Part shown: positions 26,565 through 39,849 of the stretch, in pieces
How the letters are laid out: each line of letters starts with the position of its first letter
Position numbering within the stretch: position 1 is the stretch's first letter
Assembly: GCA_002751075.1 (NCBI GenBank)
Contig: NAOQ01000039.1
Span: 81,291 to 143,180, forward strand
DNA from: Ichthyophonus hoferi
Lineage: Eukaryota > Opisthokonta > Ichthyosporea > Ichthyophonida > Ichthyophonidae
Length of the DNA: 61,890 nt
Direction: 5' to 3'
The notes under the pieces: model-generated
Told to the model about the DNA's origin: nothing
Databases searched by the model: none
The model's input: only the letters and a program-made list of their open reading frames with translations
Program-made: the position numbers and the translations under genes

Positions 26565-29500
26565 CTGTATATATATCTATACCTATATATACACCAATAA
26601 AACGACTTACATACATGTACATACGCATAGAGCTATTATCCTCCTCTCCCCCCCGCTCCACAGCTATGTACATATATACACTCCATACATAATCCATATA
26701 CCTTCTTTGCATTATTAACCAACTACAACCTATCAAATGACAGTTTCAAGGACCAAAGGGAATTCTTAAAGCCATCCAGAACATCCAAGCTAATGGCGGG
26801 CCAGGTATTGAGCTCCCTGCCATCTCAGAGTTCAGTACAGGGGAGATTATGGGCCATAGTGCTGATCGTTTAGCAATAGCCTTTGGCATAGACAGGGATG
26901 CACAGGATGAATTTGCCTTGCGCTCTCATACTAATGCTAAAATGGCACAGGAGAAAGGGTAAGTAATGGTATTAGTAGGAGAGGAGGCAGGATAATTGGG
27001 TAGTTATAGTAGGCCTATATATTTGCCTGGCAATGTATGTTTATGTGTGTATGTGTATATGTGCATATGTTTGATCTTATGCCTTTATATCTTTTATCTT
27101 CATATTGTTATATTTTTCATATATTTATAAACATAATAATAATAACAATGCCATTAATGATAATAATGCCAACAAGACTAATAATATTCATTATCATAAA
27201 TATACACTTCACTGCACCCATACTACTACAAGACAAGCCTACATTAACTAACCCAAGGACCTTGCAGTTACCTGTCTGATATTGTCCCAGTAAAAGTGCC
27301 TGGGAATCCTAAGTATATCACTCAAGATAATGGTATTCGTGTAAGCACAATGGATAAGCTAGCCCACATCAAAGCTGCCTTTATAAAGCCCTTTGGTAGA
27401 ATTACTGCAGCCAATGCATCTTTCCTGGTAAGTAGCATAGATGCTCTACATCTTATCATTTCAGAATACATGTTGTCTCACTACTGACTAAATTATGCAT
27501 TTAATATTAGATTACTATCAATTGTAGAAAAATATACTTTTAAAATAGTATGATGAGGGTGAGGAGATGGATGGGAAAGGAAAGGGTAATATATATATCC
27601 AGTATGTAAAAACAATATATACTTTGTATTCTACTTTTGTCGATAAATATAGCTTAGATTTCTATACACCTCTATACTCCCATGTCATATATTGCCCAAT
27701 TACCACAAGTGTTGTCATAATTAATCAAGTCATTAAATAATTTTTAAAACATTTATAAGTATTTTTACAAATTATTGCATGTGCCTTTTGTTGGATTGAT
27801 CTGTACCCAATCAGCCCCCACCATCTTTACCTAAAGTATTAATCCTCGTTTACTTGATATCTGATGAATAAGCGTATGTCCAAATATAATAGTTGTAAAC
27901 AGTATAATATTTTATTCTACTGCGTTAATTCAGGCTGATCGAGTCAGTTTATCAGGGTACTGCCAGAGAAAGATATAATCTACTATAATAGTATGATAAA
28001 TTATTTATAGAGTAAAATGCATGGTATAGTGAGTGACTTATACCAACTACCATCATGTCCTTGTACATAACACTATATTCTACCACCTAGACGGATGGGG
28101 CCTCTGCATCTTTAATTATGTCTGAGGAGAAAGCACTTGAGCTCGGTTTCAAGCCTAAGGTATGATAGGATGATAGTATGTATGATAGTATTATATTGAA
28201 TATAAATGTAATTAATTCATCATGGGCTTACATGCCATCAAACTGGATCAGGACATGTATATTTCAAACTAGAAAGTAATTGGTGACCTTTTATAAGATG
28301 ATATAGCTTATCCAGTGAAATACCTGTTTGTACTCTCTTGCAGTCTCTAATAGTGAGTTGTTGGTGTATGATATGATATTGGTTCCCCACTGTTGGTGTC
28401 ATATTTTAAAGTTATTTAAAAGAAAAATAAGTATTGGTGGTGGTGTAGGTGAATGATAGACTATTGTATATGCTCCATGGTGTTGATGTAGCTGTATGTG
28501 GCTGTTACTAAATTATTTGTTTAGTTAGCATTATCATTAATTGTATAATTATTTGCAATGGAATACAAGACAGTCTGACACCAATTCACCAGTGAAACAA
28601 TAATATGCACTAACATTGTACCACTCATCCATATCTCCCCACAGGCCTACCTAAGACAATGTGTATTTGTAGCTCGTGATCCTAAGGATGAACTCCTTCT
28701 AGGCCCTGCCCATGGCATATCAAAGGTTCTTAAGAAAACTGGGCTGAAGATGAGTGACATTGATGTGATGGAGTTCCATGAGGCCTTTGCAGGACAGGTT
28801 TTATCTAACCTAGCGGCCATGGACTCGGACAAGTATTGCCAAGAGTCAATGGGTCTAACTGGTATTGATACATGTATTTGTATTTGTATAACTGTCCTTA
28901 ACATTGCTATGGTTGTGGTTTGGGTTGGATTTGTGGTGGTGGTGGTTGTGGTTAATATATGCCCTTTCATATGCCTTGAGTTATGCATAGTTAGTTTACT
29001 GATGACTGAGCTATAGTGAGTGGGGAAGGTACACGTGCTTTAGGTTTACCAATCACAGCTATGGTGAATCCTTAATAGTACTTGCTTTATAGCCACACAA
29101 ACTAAGATAGCTAGCTGTACTATTTTGAAGTAATAGCAGGTTTATAAGAGGGACGATAGATTATGCTCAACGTAGTTATATAGAGGGAACCTATGATATA
29201 TACAATTCTATTTTGAAGTATTGTGGTTTATATATATATATATATATCTGCGCATATAAACATGTATAGTCTAATATTGTAGTAGTGGGGTAGTACATGG
29301 GTAATTTTAAAGGTATTCTTCTTCTCAGGGTCTGTAATTATAGTATCAAGAACAAACTGTTTATCTGTCCTCTTAAAAGAAACATAAACTTTATGAGAAC
29401 CTAACACAACTGCATGCTAAGTCACGTATACATACATTTGTATGCACATATGCAACCTCCCCCACCCCCCAGTACCTACATATATAAAAGGTATATACTT

Positions 29501-29754
29501 CCATAAATCATGTATTTATTTTTAATGTTCTCATTTCTTTCACAGGTAAGCTAGGTGCTCCAGACATAAATATAATCAACAAATGGGGTGGCTCTCTTTC
29601 ACTTGGTCACCCATTTGGTGCTACTGGTGTGCGTATTCTTACCATGGCAGCAAATCGGCTCATTCATGAAGATAAGAGATATGCCATGATAGCTGCATGT
29701 GCTGCTGGTGGCCAAGGTGTAGCCCAAATTGTTGAGCGTTATCCAAGCTCATAG
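22043..29754 (+). CDS. HADHB: Trifunctional enzyme subunit beta / 3-ketoacyl-CoA thiolase, mitochondrial
   Basis: Catalyses the last step of long-chain beta-oxidation, cleaving 3-ketoacyl-CoA with CoA to acetyl-CoA and a shortened acyl-CoA, in complex with HADHA on the mitochondrial inner membrane. Eleven exons: 22043-22070, 22259-22327, 23243-23339, 24139-24283, 24631-24718, 25097-25218, 26744-26958, 27268-27427, 28091-28159, 28645-28861, 29546-29754. Phases agree and give 472 residues, close to the 474 of the human protein. The N-terminus (about 30 residues, no acids, Arg and Lys) is a matrix-targeting signal. Thiolase landmarks: nucleophile C133 in TLACISSN, H376 in [10 protein letters not shown]425 in [10 protein letters not shown] and C455 in ACAAGGQG. 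The HADHB-type [13 protein letters not shown] confirms the subfamily against ACAA2 or ACAT. The exon 4 donor is GTTGGT, a weaker site. The intron before exon 7 holds the hexamer repeat and the first gap. Confidence 0.96.
22335..22359. repeat. (TA)n microsatellite running into (TG)n
   Basis: TA run in HADHB intron 2, seven bases past the exon 2 donor, followed by a short TG run. Confidence 0.9.
22417..22450. repeat. (CAAATT)n hexanucleotide repeat
   Basis: Five full copies of caaatt in HADHB intron 2, followed by an A-rich tract. Confidence 0.9.
25751..26564. repeat. (TATACA)n hexanucleotide array split by a 658-base assembly gap
   Basis: Near-perfect period-6 repeat from 25751 to 25825 and again from 26484 to 26564, with N at 25826-26483 between them, inside the HADHB intron before exon 7. 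The same phase and unit on both sides suggest the gap is filled by more of the same array. All long frames reported across it are artefacts of the repeat and N. Confidence 0.95.
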
Positions 29755-30499
29755 ATCATGTTTGTAGCTTTGTTATTTTTAGCAGGTACTAAGTAAATAG
29801 CTAGACTATTCATCTATATAGAGTACTTTAACTGTTGTTGTCTAGTTTGCGCAATTGTATATGTATATGTATATTATGCTTACATCTTTCTAGACAATAT
29901 TTACCTCATACTGGTAGTAAATTACCAAATATAGATGATTATTTGTGACTTTTACTAACTTTCTTTCTTTTTTAAAATTAATATTGACCCGATTCTCTAC
30001 ACGCCCAACCTGAATTTACCACATTACTATTACATATTAAAAGTACATTATATAGTTAAAGGACGGCTATGGAGACACTTATTATAGTGATCTATAGAAT
30101 CATAGCTGATTGGGGTTTCAATGATGTAGTAAGCTTTGTTCATTATGACTTAAAATGTAAAACGATGTACATCTGTTCATTTTATTATTGCATTATCATA
30201 TAATAGAATAAATAAAGGAATAACAATATTATTAGGTATCAATTTTATGTACAAACCCGTAATATACATTAACCATTAACCATGGATACTAACATAGCCC
30301 TTAAAACTGTTATTGAGTAGTTAGTAGTTCTACTAGAGATACGATGCCAGCTCCTCCGTTCTTTCAGAATTTATCTTAGTTACTTTGAGCAGCCATTCTA
30401 CTTTTTCAAACGTAGATTGATGTATACTAAAGAGTAGGGGCCTATATGTGAATGCTTATGCATTATTTTGGATATTGTCAAAAGGGAGTATTTGTTATT
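29755..30499. other. HADHB 3' flank
   Basis: AT-rich, probably the 3' untranslated region to about 30220, then intergenic sequence with no recognised gene. Confidence 0.5.
30207..30216 (+). terminator. Candidate polyadenylation signal(s) for HADHB
   Basis: Two overlapping AATAAA hexamers about 450 bases after the HADHB stop, on the coding strand. No downstream element can be verified. Confidence 0.3.
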
Positions 30500-31295
30500 G
30501 CTACATAATCGTTATCTTCGTAGTGATAGTGAATCGGCCAATGAGCCATTCAGATAAGGAAGCAGTAAGATAATCTTGTCGAGATAAAATCAGACATTCC
30601 TAGTGGGTCTCTGTTATCTTTCATGAATTGTATGTCAATAAGAATTTTTATGATCGGCTCCATTTAAATTACTGAACACCGTGATACGGGTGTTAACTAA
30701 AAATATATAAAAAAACACTCCCTGTAAAACAATGCATTAAAGAAAACAGCAATCAATAATAAAGGCCTCGACAGCGCCCGCCCACACATACGCGGTATCA
30801 ATAGCAAAATACGAAGTTCTCGTAAACGCACACAAAAATACTTGCATTTAATTGTATAAATGTAGTCAACACAATCGTTATTGGTATGTTTAATCCACCA
30901 CTGACTCTCGTACAATGATAATGTGTCCAGATCTCTCCCTCACTCAGAGCTCAGAGAACTGCATGCTAACATTAAATAGCGATAGTTATTATTTACATTG
31001 TAATATATCACTACTTACTGACCAATCTCATTGTGCAATTTCCACATTTGCCCTCAAGCACTTCAGAGCATCTACCCCTTCTGAATTATCACAGAGACAT
31101 AATTACTACAGCCAGTTACTTAGAGAGTTGGTATATAGGCCTTCAATAGAACCTCTATCATAGCAACTAAGCCTTAAAGGCCGATCTGATCAAGTGACTA
31201 TTGTTAACACTGGTCAAGCAATACTACCAGTCATAGAATTGGATATCCCGACAGCCGTGGACAAGTCATTAGAGCTAACACAGTTTCTGATAGTT
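30500..31295 (-). repeat. Interspersed repeat, copy 3, inverted relative to copies 1 and 2
   Basis: The reverse complement matches 4158-4790 and 18335-18990: tgcttgaccagtgttaacaatag, gatagaggttctattgaaggcc, cacaatgagattggtcagtaagtag, and further on agagacccactaggaatgtctga, which also occurs near 18960 and 55895. The right-hand part (31230-31290) extends the match with copy 1 (gacagccgtggacaagtca against the 4180-4200 region). Non-coding; likely LTR-derived, old. Confidence 0.7.
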
Positions 31296-33244
31296 CTAGT
31301 ATCACATAGATATTTTTATAATCACCTATAATAGTTCATTATTATTAACTACTGAATAGAATATTCCCAATAGGAAACATCACATTGATCATGCAACATT
31401 TTTGTGCTGTTAAGCCATTTAGCCAATCAATACACAATCCGATCAGTCAGCCAATAGTCAAGGAACCTGTGTGATTATCATACATCTTGATCCAACCAAA
31501 AAAATTAACCTCGTGTACGATATTTAGATAAAGTTACCATGTGTACTTTAAATAGCCCCTTTGGATTTCTGGTTGTTTAACATTGCTGAAGAGTAGGCAT
31601 ACACACATATATACATACACGTATGTGCATTTTTTGACTCGTGCTAGTTTATTTTCAAATATGCATCATGTGGAGTGGTCAAATCTATAGCTCAAACCCT
31701 GTAAACATCGCTGTACAAAGGGAAGCCTAACTATTCCACCAGCGGTTTAAACCAAGGTGATTCCATTTATTCAAATATATAAATGTATCTTTAGGGACGC
31801 CTATTGATTGAACATCAGGTATTCAGCAACCAAGATATAAGTGTTAAATACGGTCTGCATGGTAATTATCTGACCCATTTTCTGGGTAGCAGCCAATTAT
31901 TGCAAGCAGAGAATTTTAGGATAAAAGCTGAATAGCAATTACTGATTATCACTACAGACTCAAGGGTTCCCAATCCGTCTCAGACAGAATCTTTTTATAC
32001 TTTCATAAAATAGCATTTTATATACCGAATACTTTAGAATGCAGTATTTATTAAGTAGATAATTACAACTATAGTTGTTTTGTCTACGTTGTATATGTAG
32101 CTATATTTGACAATAATGTTCATTGATATCTTTCTATCCGGTTTATTATATCAACGTAAGTGCATAGTTGAAGAAGCTAGGTAGCCAATCAAACTTGGTA
32201 TATGATGAAAGATCGGCAGTAATGGCATGCCAATGGGATTTATCGTAAAGTAGGTGGGAGGGAAATAGGTTTGATCTATATAATATATACACAAACATAC
32301 ATTTAGGCTGTACACAAAAAAATAAATTGGAGTTAATCTTATTGTTTTGTTTTGAATTATATCTTATCATAGTAACTGGGATTATGTTGGCCAACGCCTA
32401 AATGGTATATGTCCAGTAAGCAGTATTATAGGGAAGGTTTATACGACCATGCACTAGTGATATACAAGATAAGGCTATCAGAGACATACAAACAAAATAT
32501 ATTCATATCAAGCTTGGCCCATAGGTATAAGTACATCTTAAAACATGACCAAGGAACAAATGATTGGGAGTTATATATATAATACGACATATCATCGTAA
32601 TTATTTCAATTTCAACACCTCCCTAGTCACACCTCTATCTACGACCAATCGCTCTAACCTTAACCAATATATTTTAAAAAGAAGATATAATGTCAATGTT
32701 TTATCATTATTCGACTGTATTTCGTGTTTTCTTTCTTCTGAAACCACAAAAACCCCAGAGAGGGATGGCATCAAAAAATCAAAAGGAAAAGAAGGAATGT
32801 CAACTAGTGACATTATTAATACAGACATTACACTAGATATCATAAGTCTGTAATTAACCAGAATATATACACAAATTCTTTAAAGCAAGATCAAAGGCAG
32901 TACAAAAAACACAATTGTGTTATCTAAGTGTTATGTAAACAGATATATCCGTATACAGCGTCATTTCGTCAATTCTTGGTAGAGTGTTTACTGTCCATCT
33001 TCCATCTGTCAAGAAACAGAGCGGTCAGAATATCCAAATCACAAAATAACAGATGAAATAGGATGGCCTATTTCATGCTACACGACACAATCATGATAAT
33101 GGCTCAATAATTAGTATTATACTCAATTATAGCTACTATACATGCATGCGGAAATCGGAGGTAAGATCATAGACATACCATAATCTACACACACAGACAT
33201 GCAAAGGCGCACCCAGCCCAACCTACCTCAAGCCTTTCACTCTG
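31296..33244. other. Intergenic between convergent HADHB and the Tudor-knot gene
   Basis: No domain-bearing frame. The longest frames (32545-32853 plus, 32601-32843 minus) overlap each other on opposite strands and lack recognisable motifs. The 3' untranslated region of the minus-strand gene ending at 33245 should lie at its right edge. Confidence 0.5.
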
Positions 33245-36200
33245 CTATGTAACTTCTTGCTCAGGACTAGGAGATTGCTTTTCCTCCCACTGTCCATCCT
33301 GTCCTTGTATTGGCTGAGGTAAGTGGGCAGGCGGTTGCCTACCATTGGGTGGGGCTAAGGGAGGGGATTGTTTGTAAGGTTGTGGATTGGCTTTACTCTT
33401 CTCCTTATTGCCAAATCCGGGGGACTGTGATGAATCATAGTCACCTTTTTGATCCACAGGCTTTGATTGGGCTGTAGTGTTGGGCCTATCTGCATGTCTA
33501 CCTATCCCTGTCACCCCAGGCGATTCTGCATATTGGACTGAGTCTTGAGCGACACGCGGAAATTTGACGCCTAAGGGAGACTTTTGATGTTGAATTTCAC
33601 CCATGGTGGGGGGTTTTGGTTCCGACATGTCCATTGGCTGAACAGAGGGAGGATCACGGGGTGGGGTGCTGATAGTGGGAGGGTTGGTGGGCCTATTAGA
33701 GGTACTTAGTCTCCATACACTACCCTGGGCTTGGTGCGGTTGTTGTTGTTGTTGTGGTCGAGGATGTATATGTGGCTTCTTGCTTGTAGGGCCAGCCGGT
33801 ACATAGGGTCTGCCTTTGGGAGGCATGATATGATGCGGGTCATGGTGAGCTATAGTGTGCTCAGGGGGACCTATAGCAGAGGGTTGAGGGTGAGGAGGAT
33901 GTATGGGAGATATGGAAGGGTAGCCCGGATAGTCTGTTGGGGCCACCCCAGGGGGCTGTACATTGTAACTCCATCTTGGCTGGCCTACTAAATTGGCACT
34001 GGATCTAGGAGTCATCATCACAGGGGAGGACTGCTGGATCCTGGGGGGGTAAGGGCTTTCATGATTCCCTTCTCGAGAATCCACTGGCCTCCAATCAGGT
34101 TGTGGGGCAGATTTTGGTGGAGCAGTGATTGGTTCATCCGTGGTCATAGTGCCTCTCCCTGCTGGATTGAGCATAGCATGTGTATCCATACGATGATGGA
34201 AGTTGGCATAGGCACGCTTGCGATCAATCAGATTATCTGCTGCACTGGCATAATACTGAAACATCCGATGATTCTGGTGGGATGTAGGTGGCCGCTCAGT
34301 GTCGAGCAATACTCCACTTCTACTACCTGCATATGCATAGGCATTCCTCACTGGGCTATCTATTGGCCCTACCTGTCTAGAGGGTAAATCTTGTGATTCC
34401 GATGGATATTGAGTTAGAGCAGGTCGAGAAAGGTCAGGCTGAGAGGGAGATGAGGGTTGTGGTGGTACTGGTGGTCCGGGTGATTTTCCATCAATGGGCA
34501 TACCATACATCCTACCCGAGTTAGGTGAATAAGAGGGGTTGTAAAAAAGCGGCGCAGAGTGTATTGGTCGGTTGGCCCAATCCGCAGCCTGCTGACACTC
34601 CGAACCAATCAACTCAGGATTGGATTCATGATCTTTATTCTCATTCTCCCACGGACGCACAATAGGGGAGCAGCGTGGGAGGGCATGATAGACGTTAGAA
34701 CCCATCCCACCCTTGGCCTGGGGGTCTGTCGTACGACCTGATCGTATTTTTTCCATCTGTAGTGAAGGGTTTTCAGGGGAGGGGCCATAAAATAATGATA
34801 CAGTGGCTTTCTTTTTGCTATGACGAGGTGTAAGCCGATCTGAACCCTCTCCTCCTACCCATTTGCTACCCTGTTTGCCGTCCTCATCCTGCCTGTGTGC
34901 CATATTATCAGACCACCGTGCATCGGGTTCTACCCCCTTATTGACCCATCGTATCTCCTTCTGCTCGGTAGGGTCCCAGCCATTGCTATTGATCGGATTG
35001 GGGTTGGGGTTGGGGTCCAGTTGTTGATCTACTTTCTTTCCATCCTTTGCTTGGTTTTGGTTCTCAAAGGACCCATCGGACGGGGGATAGGACGGGTGTT
35101 GGACTTCCTTTAGACTCCCTGAGGAATGAGCATGGCCCCTTGGCCGCACACAATCCCAGCTCTCGGGTTGCAGTTGTTCATTGTTTTGATTTTGCTGTCT
35201 TTGTTTGCATCGGTTTTTTTGCTGTAATTGTCGTTGTTTCCATTCAACTACCCTATCACACCGCTTACCATTATCTTTTTGTATCATTTGATTACTGCTT
35301 TCAGATTGGCTCTCCTTTGGGCCTTGCCAATCATGATGTTGTATTTGCACCACGCTGTCTTGGCCTTTATGTTCCTCCATCAACCCATTCCCTCTCTCCA
35401 TCTTATATGTATGATGTTGCTGGAGTTGCTGTTGCCATTTTAATTCTGTCTCTGTTGTTTGGCCCTCTTCTATAGATTGATGCCAACTACCAGTTTTTTG
35501 TCTAAGTGGTGGCTGTACAGGAGGCCATTGTACGATATTATCTGTATACGCTACACCAGGGTTTATTTTCGATCGAGGTTCCAATACCTGCGCCTTTCTG
35601 GACCTTGATATTGGACTATTTACTGCAACTTTAGTGTACGGTGTGGGAGAAAGCACAGGAAACTCCTCAGTCTTGGAACTATCATCAGTGTCCTCGTCTT
35701 TCGAAGGGGAGTCTGGATAGCACGGTCCTGATCTTCTGCTAGAGTGATCACCAACAGAAGTAGACTGTATATAGATAAAAAGAGAAAGGGGGTGGTAAAG
35801 AAGGGAGGGGAGAGAAAGAAAGAAATAGAGAGAGGGAGAGGGAGGGAGGGAGTAATAGAAAATGAGCAAGAGAGCATAGAAATATAAGCCTCGGAAGTAA
35901 CCAAAACAAATTGTCGCTAGTGTACTAAATAAACCAACGACAAGTCCGGTAACAAAAAGATGGATACGGAAGGGGAAGAGAAGAAAAGGTCAAACTAAAT
36001 AAGATGGGGACGCAGAGGAGCCCCAGGCTAGAAATTGATCACTAACAAAGACTGCATAGTCAATAATATATACAAGAATGACTAACCGGACCAATCAAAG
36101 CAGAAAGTAGTCATGTGACAATTCAAGTGAAATTAATGTTGATGACCAGCATCAAATGAGAATACAGAAAATCAGTATAAGCCGATCCCAAACAACACAA

Positions 36201-38667
36201 ATCATCACACTACCTACCGGTGTGATTTTAGCCCCTATAGTTGGTCGACCATTTGAAGCCAATGCAGCTGGAGGTGTATTCTCCTGCTCTGTCTTTTCCG
36301 TTGCAAACTTCTTTTCTGTATGGGAGACAGTCTTTTTACTACTGTTCGTGTGAGTGTCATCCTCTGTAAGTTCAGACATGGTCGGCCGGTCGTCAGCAAC
36401 AGAGAGTTTGCGTTTAACTCCTCTCTCGGTAGAAGGCAAAGGAGAAGCGATAGTCACAGGCGAAGGTACACTAGAGATAGTAGGCGTGGCCTTCGTGCAC
36501 AGTGTTTCTCTCTCGTGCTTCTTATTTTTTGTTTTCTTTTTCTTACCATTAGCTCTACCCGGTGATCGTTTTTGACCTGTCCTTTTTACTGGTACTGCCA
36601 TTAATGTATCATCCAAGACAGCGGGCTCCTTGCCCATATCAGCAGGTAATTCTATTGTTGATGGTGTTTTAGTAACGGTTGGTACTGATACAAATGTTAA
36701 GGGAGCCTCTGATAACGGGGACGACCCGGGTGGGACGGGTACTAAATCATTTTCTAATGGTACTTTAGAGGTGGATGACTTGTCTATCCTCATGTCAGAT
36801 GTAGCAAGACTGGGATTCACACAGTTTGTAGATTTGCTTTCAACTGGAGACATCATTGCACTGCTTTTACTTATTGCTGATGTTTGGATAGGGGAAGTCC
36901 TGGGTGGGTCGGAGGCAATGGAGTCTATGAGGAAAGTAGGGCTCTCGGATGAGTCTGTTGGTTGAATGGTGGTAGGTTTGGATCGTGATTTGGCAGTGGA
37001 AGCTGTGGTGGTATTCCAGGAGAGATGGTATAGATTAGCATGTGTGATGGTATCTGCCTACAGGATTTGGGGTCGTCAATGAGTGTTGTATAATATGACT
37101 ATATATGTATGTGTGTGTATTATGATATTGCTTAACAAATATTAATTGAATACGAAGTTTTGTGTCACGAATATATTCGTATTTGCTTATAACGATAGTG
37201 TCCGTGTACACAGGTATGCGGGGTTGCCGCGTAAACCCAGGTATGTAACTGTATGTATAATAGTATGTACAGGTATATGTATATGTTGTAATGTATATCT
37301 TGTTATCAACAAATATATGAATATATAATCCAGATAAGCTAAACATAGATAGAGCAAGTGATTAAGACACTGGATAGAAGAGTATGACTAGCATATATAT
37401 AGTTATACATTCATGTGTTCTATTTCTTTCCTATAGTATACCAGTAACTGTTGTGATAAACCAATTTATCGTGTTATACTATCCAATTCTATATTTTATT
37501 ATACTATATTGTACTATCTAATACACCAACATACCAACACACAAACAACAGAACACCCCACACCTACCAACTTTCTTTGGAGCTGTCTTAGTATGTTTTT
37601 TGGCTGGGGCATGCACCACCTTAGCAGCCCTAGGATGTTTCTTTTCCCTGGAGCATTCAGGCTTAGGTGACTCGTCTTCAGTACTATCAGACCCATCGTC
37701 GGTGATATGTGTGGCTACCATTCCTTTCAGTTCTCTTACTTGATCAACTCCTACCACTTGTTCTTCTGTGATCCATTCGTCATATCTGCATGAAGAAAAT
37801 GATGTCGGTGGTGGTGGTGGTGGTTGGGGGGGTGTGTCTACGAGGATAATGAATGAAGTAATAGGGGATTATAAGGGAACTAGTTCTAGTTTAAGTTGAT
37901 GTTGAAGAGAGATCGTATGCATCCTCATTTACCTATAGAATTGTGTCTTCCTATTATATTACACATACGTTTAGTATTATATTTATATTACATTAATATG
38001 ATAGTATAATAATATTTATATATAAGAATATGTTAGTCTGGTATGTATCTGTGCCTGTAGTCATAGTATAGTCACAGCTATACCAAAGGGGGTTTCACAT
38101 CATCTCGACCGAGTTGTGGTTATGATATTATATTGTACATTGGAATGTATTATATATAAAAGTTCGTCTAATAAAGACATACCAATTATAACATATTCAT
38201 CTCTATCCATCCATGTCGCTTTTCTATGAAATAAATATCATAATAGTTCTACTTATCAATGGCACAAGCCCTTTAAACACATATACTCACTTGGTAGTAT
38301 GTAATAATAGTATAATGGTATGTGTGCTAGTATAATAGTGTTTATATACAATAATATGTTAATACAGTATGTAACTGTACCTGTATATCTATGGTACAAG
38401 CCCTTTCAACACACATACTCACTTGGAAGTCCAACCACTGTAGTGGACTAAATACTGGGGAACCAGTAAGGAGTGTTTGCTCTTGACACGGCCAGCTGGC
38501 CTCATTTCTCTTTCGAGAATCTGGCAAAAAATACCATCATATAATGGTTAGCTGATAAAGATACAATCATATTCTATTACCTGCCTACTCCTCTGGTTAG
38601 GCCATTGGATAATGAGAATAGATGGGATTCTATAGCAGTTGGCGTGAGTTATATGTATATTATTTAC

Positions 38668-38698
<31 letters not shown>

Positions 38699-39849
38699 CG
38701 AATGTGTATATATAGAGATAGATAAGTGGTATCGGTATTAGTTTTCATATCAATAAAGTTCGGTGTAGAAGTGCAAGTATATACACGTACAGGCACATAT
38801 ATATTGAAACATAGACATATAAAAGTGCACGCAATAATCTTTTCGCATACTTTCCCCTTCCTTATATATACATATACACTCACACAGATCAATATTACTC
38901 TGCCACTAAGCAAGACTAATAACATAATAAGGAGACTAAAGAAAGAATAAATAGATAAGATCCATTATCATTAATTCCGGATGTGATAAATTGATTTCTG
39001 CATATTTTGAACTCATCTACATAGTTGATTATGACAGAAATATAGCAACCTTGTAAATAAATAAACATAAAACACGAGCTCTTTTGAGTTGGGTTGCAAG
39101 ACCGTTAACTCCGAACGAGTACGTAGTTTAGTTTGACCGAAGTTCTGGTAACAAATGGTTCATGAACAACGGTCAAAGACCAGACAGACCCCACCCTACC
39201 TGGCCACTATAAACCCTTCCATCATAGTACGCTATAGCATTAACCAAGTCATGCTTCTGGTACATATAACGTTCACTGGTATCCACATCCACGGTAGGGA
39301 CTGGGCTATTCTCATTATGTAACGCTTCCTTTCCACCCATTGAAATAGGCCTATTATGAGTATGTTCACTTTTCCTCTGACTCTGACCAAGTGGTGATAA
39401 TTTCATTCTTACAGGTCACACACGGGGACGTTGGACCATCCTGANNNNNNNNNNNNNNNNNNNNNNNNNNNNNNNNNNNNNNNNNNNNNNNNNNNNNNNN
39501 NNNNNNNNNNNNNNNNNNNNNNNNNNNNNNNNNNNNNNNNNNNNNNNNNNNNNNNNNNNNNNNNNNNNNNNNNNNNNNNNNNNNNNNNNNNNNNCAAATG
39601 GTTCATGAACAACGGTCAAAGACCAGACAGACCCCACCCTACCTGGCCACTATAAACCCTTCCATCATAGTACGCTATAGCATTAACCAAGTCATGCTTC
39701 TGGTACATATAACGTTCACTGGTATCCACATCCACGGTAGGGACTGGGCTATTCTCATTATGTAACGCTTCCTTTCCACCCATTGAAATAGGCCTATTAT
39801 GAGTATGTTCACTTTTCCTCTGACTCTGACCAAGTGGTGATAATTTCAT
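33245..39849 (-). CDS. Tudor-knot / chromo-barrel chromatin protein with long disordered Lys-, Gln- and Pro-rich tail
   Basis: Exons: first exon 39849-39643 (an identical copy is 39406-39200 across the gap), 38520-38423, 37785-37568, 37002-36218, 35764-33245; in phase, 1275 residues. An in-frame stop lies just upstream of the first ATG, supporting that start. Residues about 46-115 form a chromo barrel of the ARID4/MRG15/MSL3 type: HDLVNAIAYYDGRVYSGQ, then YLVHYSGWTSKYDEWI, the conserved YxVHYxGWxxxxDEW signature that in relatives binds methylated lysine or nucleic acid. An acidic stretch (DDGSDSTEDESP) and lysine-rich patches like nuclear localisation signals (KKKKTKNKKHE, GVKRKLS) follow. 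The final 840 residues are one exon, rich in Gln, Pro and Ser, with no domain seen. Likely a nuclear chromatin factor; the exact orthologue (ARID4-like or lineage-specific) is unclear, and no ARID, MRG or acetyltransferase domain is visible. Confidence 0.8.
39152..39440. repeat. 289-base exact direct repeat, left copy (probable assembly duplication)
   Basis: Identical base for base to 39595-39883 (offset 443) with a 150-base N run between them. Contains the first exon of the Tudor-knot gene and its donor. The exact identity and the position at a gap point to a duplicated contig end, not a biological duplication. Confidence 0.95.
39445..39594. other. Assembly gap, 150 N
   Basis: Run of N between the two identical copies of the first Tudor-knot exon. 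Confidence 1.

Noticed and set aside
25655-26736. Five long open frames (297-336 codons) on both strands
   Set aside because: They consist of the TATACA repeat translated in each frame plus N; none has unique coding sequence.
32545-32853. 102-codon plus-strand frame between HADHB and the Tudor-knot gene
   Set aside because: No motif, low-complexity composition and an overlapping opposite-strand frame of similar size; not enough to call a gene.
33731-36965. Several plus-strand open frames of 60-142 codons
   Set aside because: They lie antisense to the two large exons of the Tudor-knot gene, whose minus-strand frame is much longer and has consistent splice phases.
39173-39849. Two tandem first exons, as a real exon duplication
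   Set aside because: The copies are identical over 289 bases and abut a 150-base gap, so an assembly artefact is the simpler explanation.
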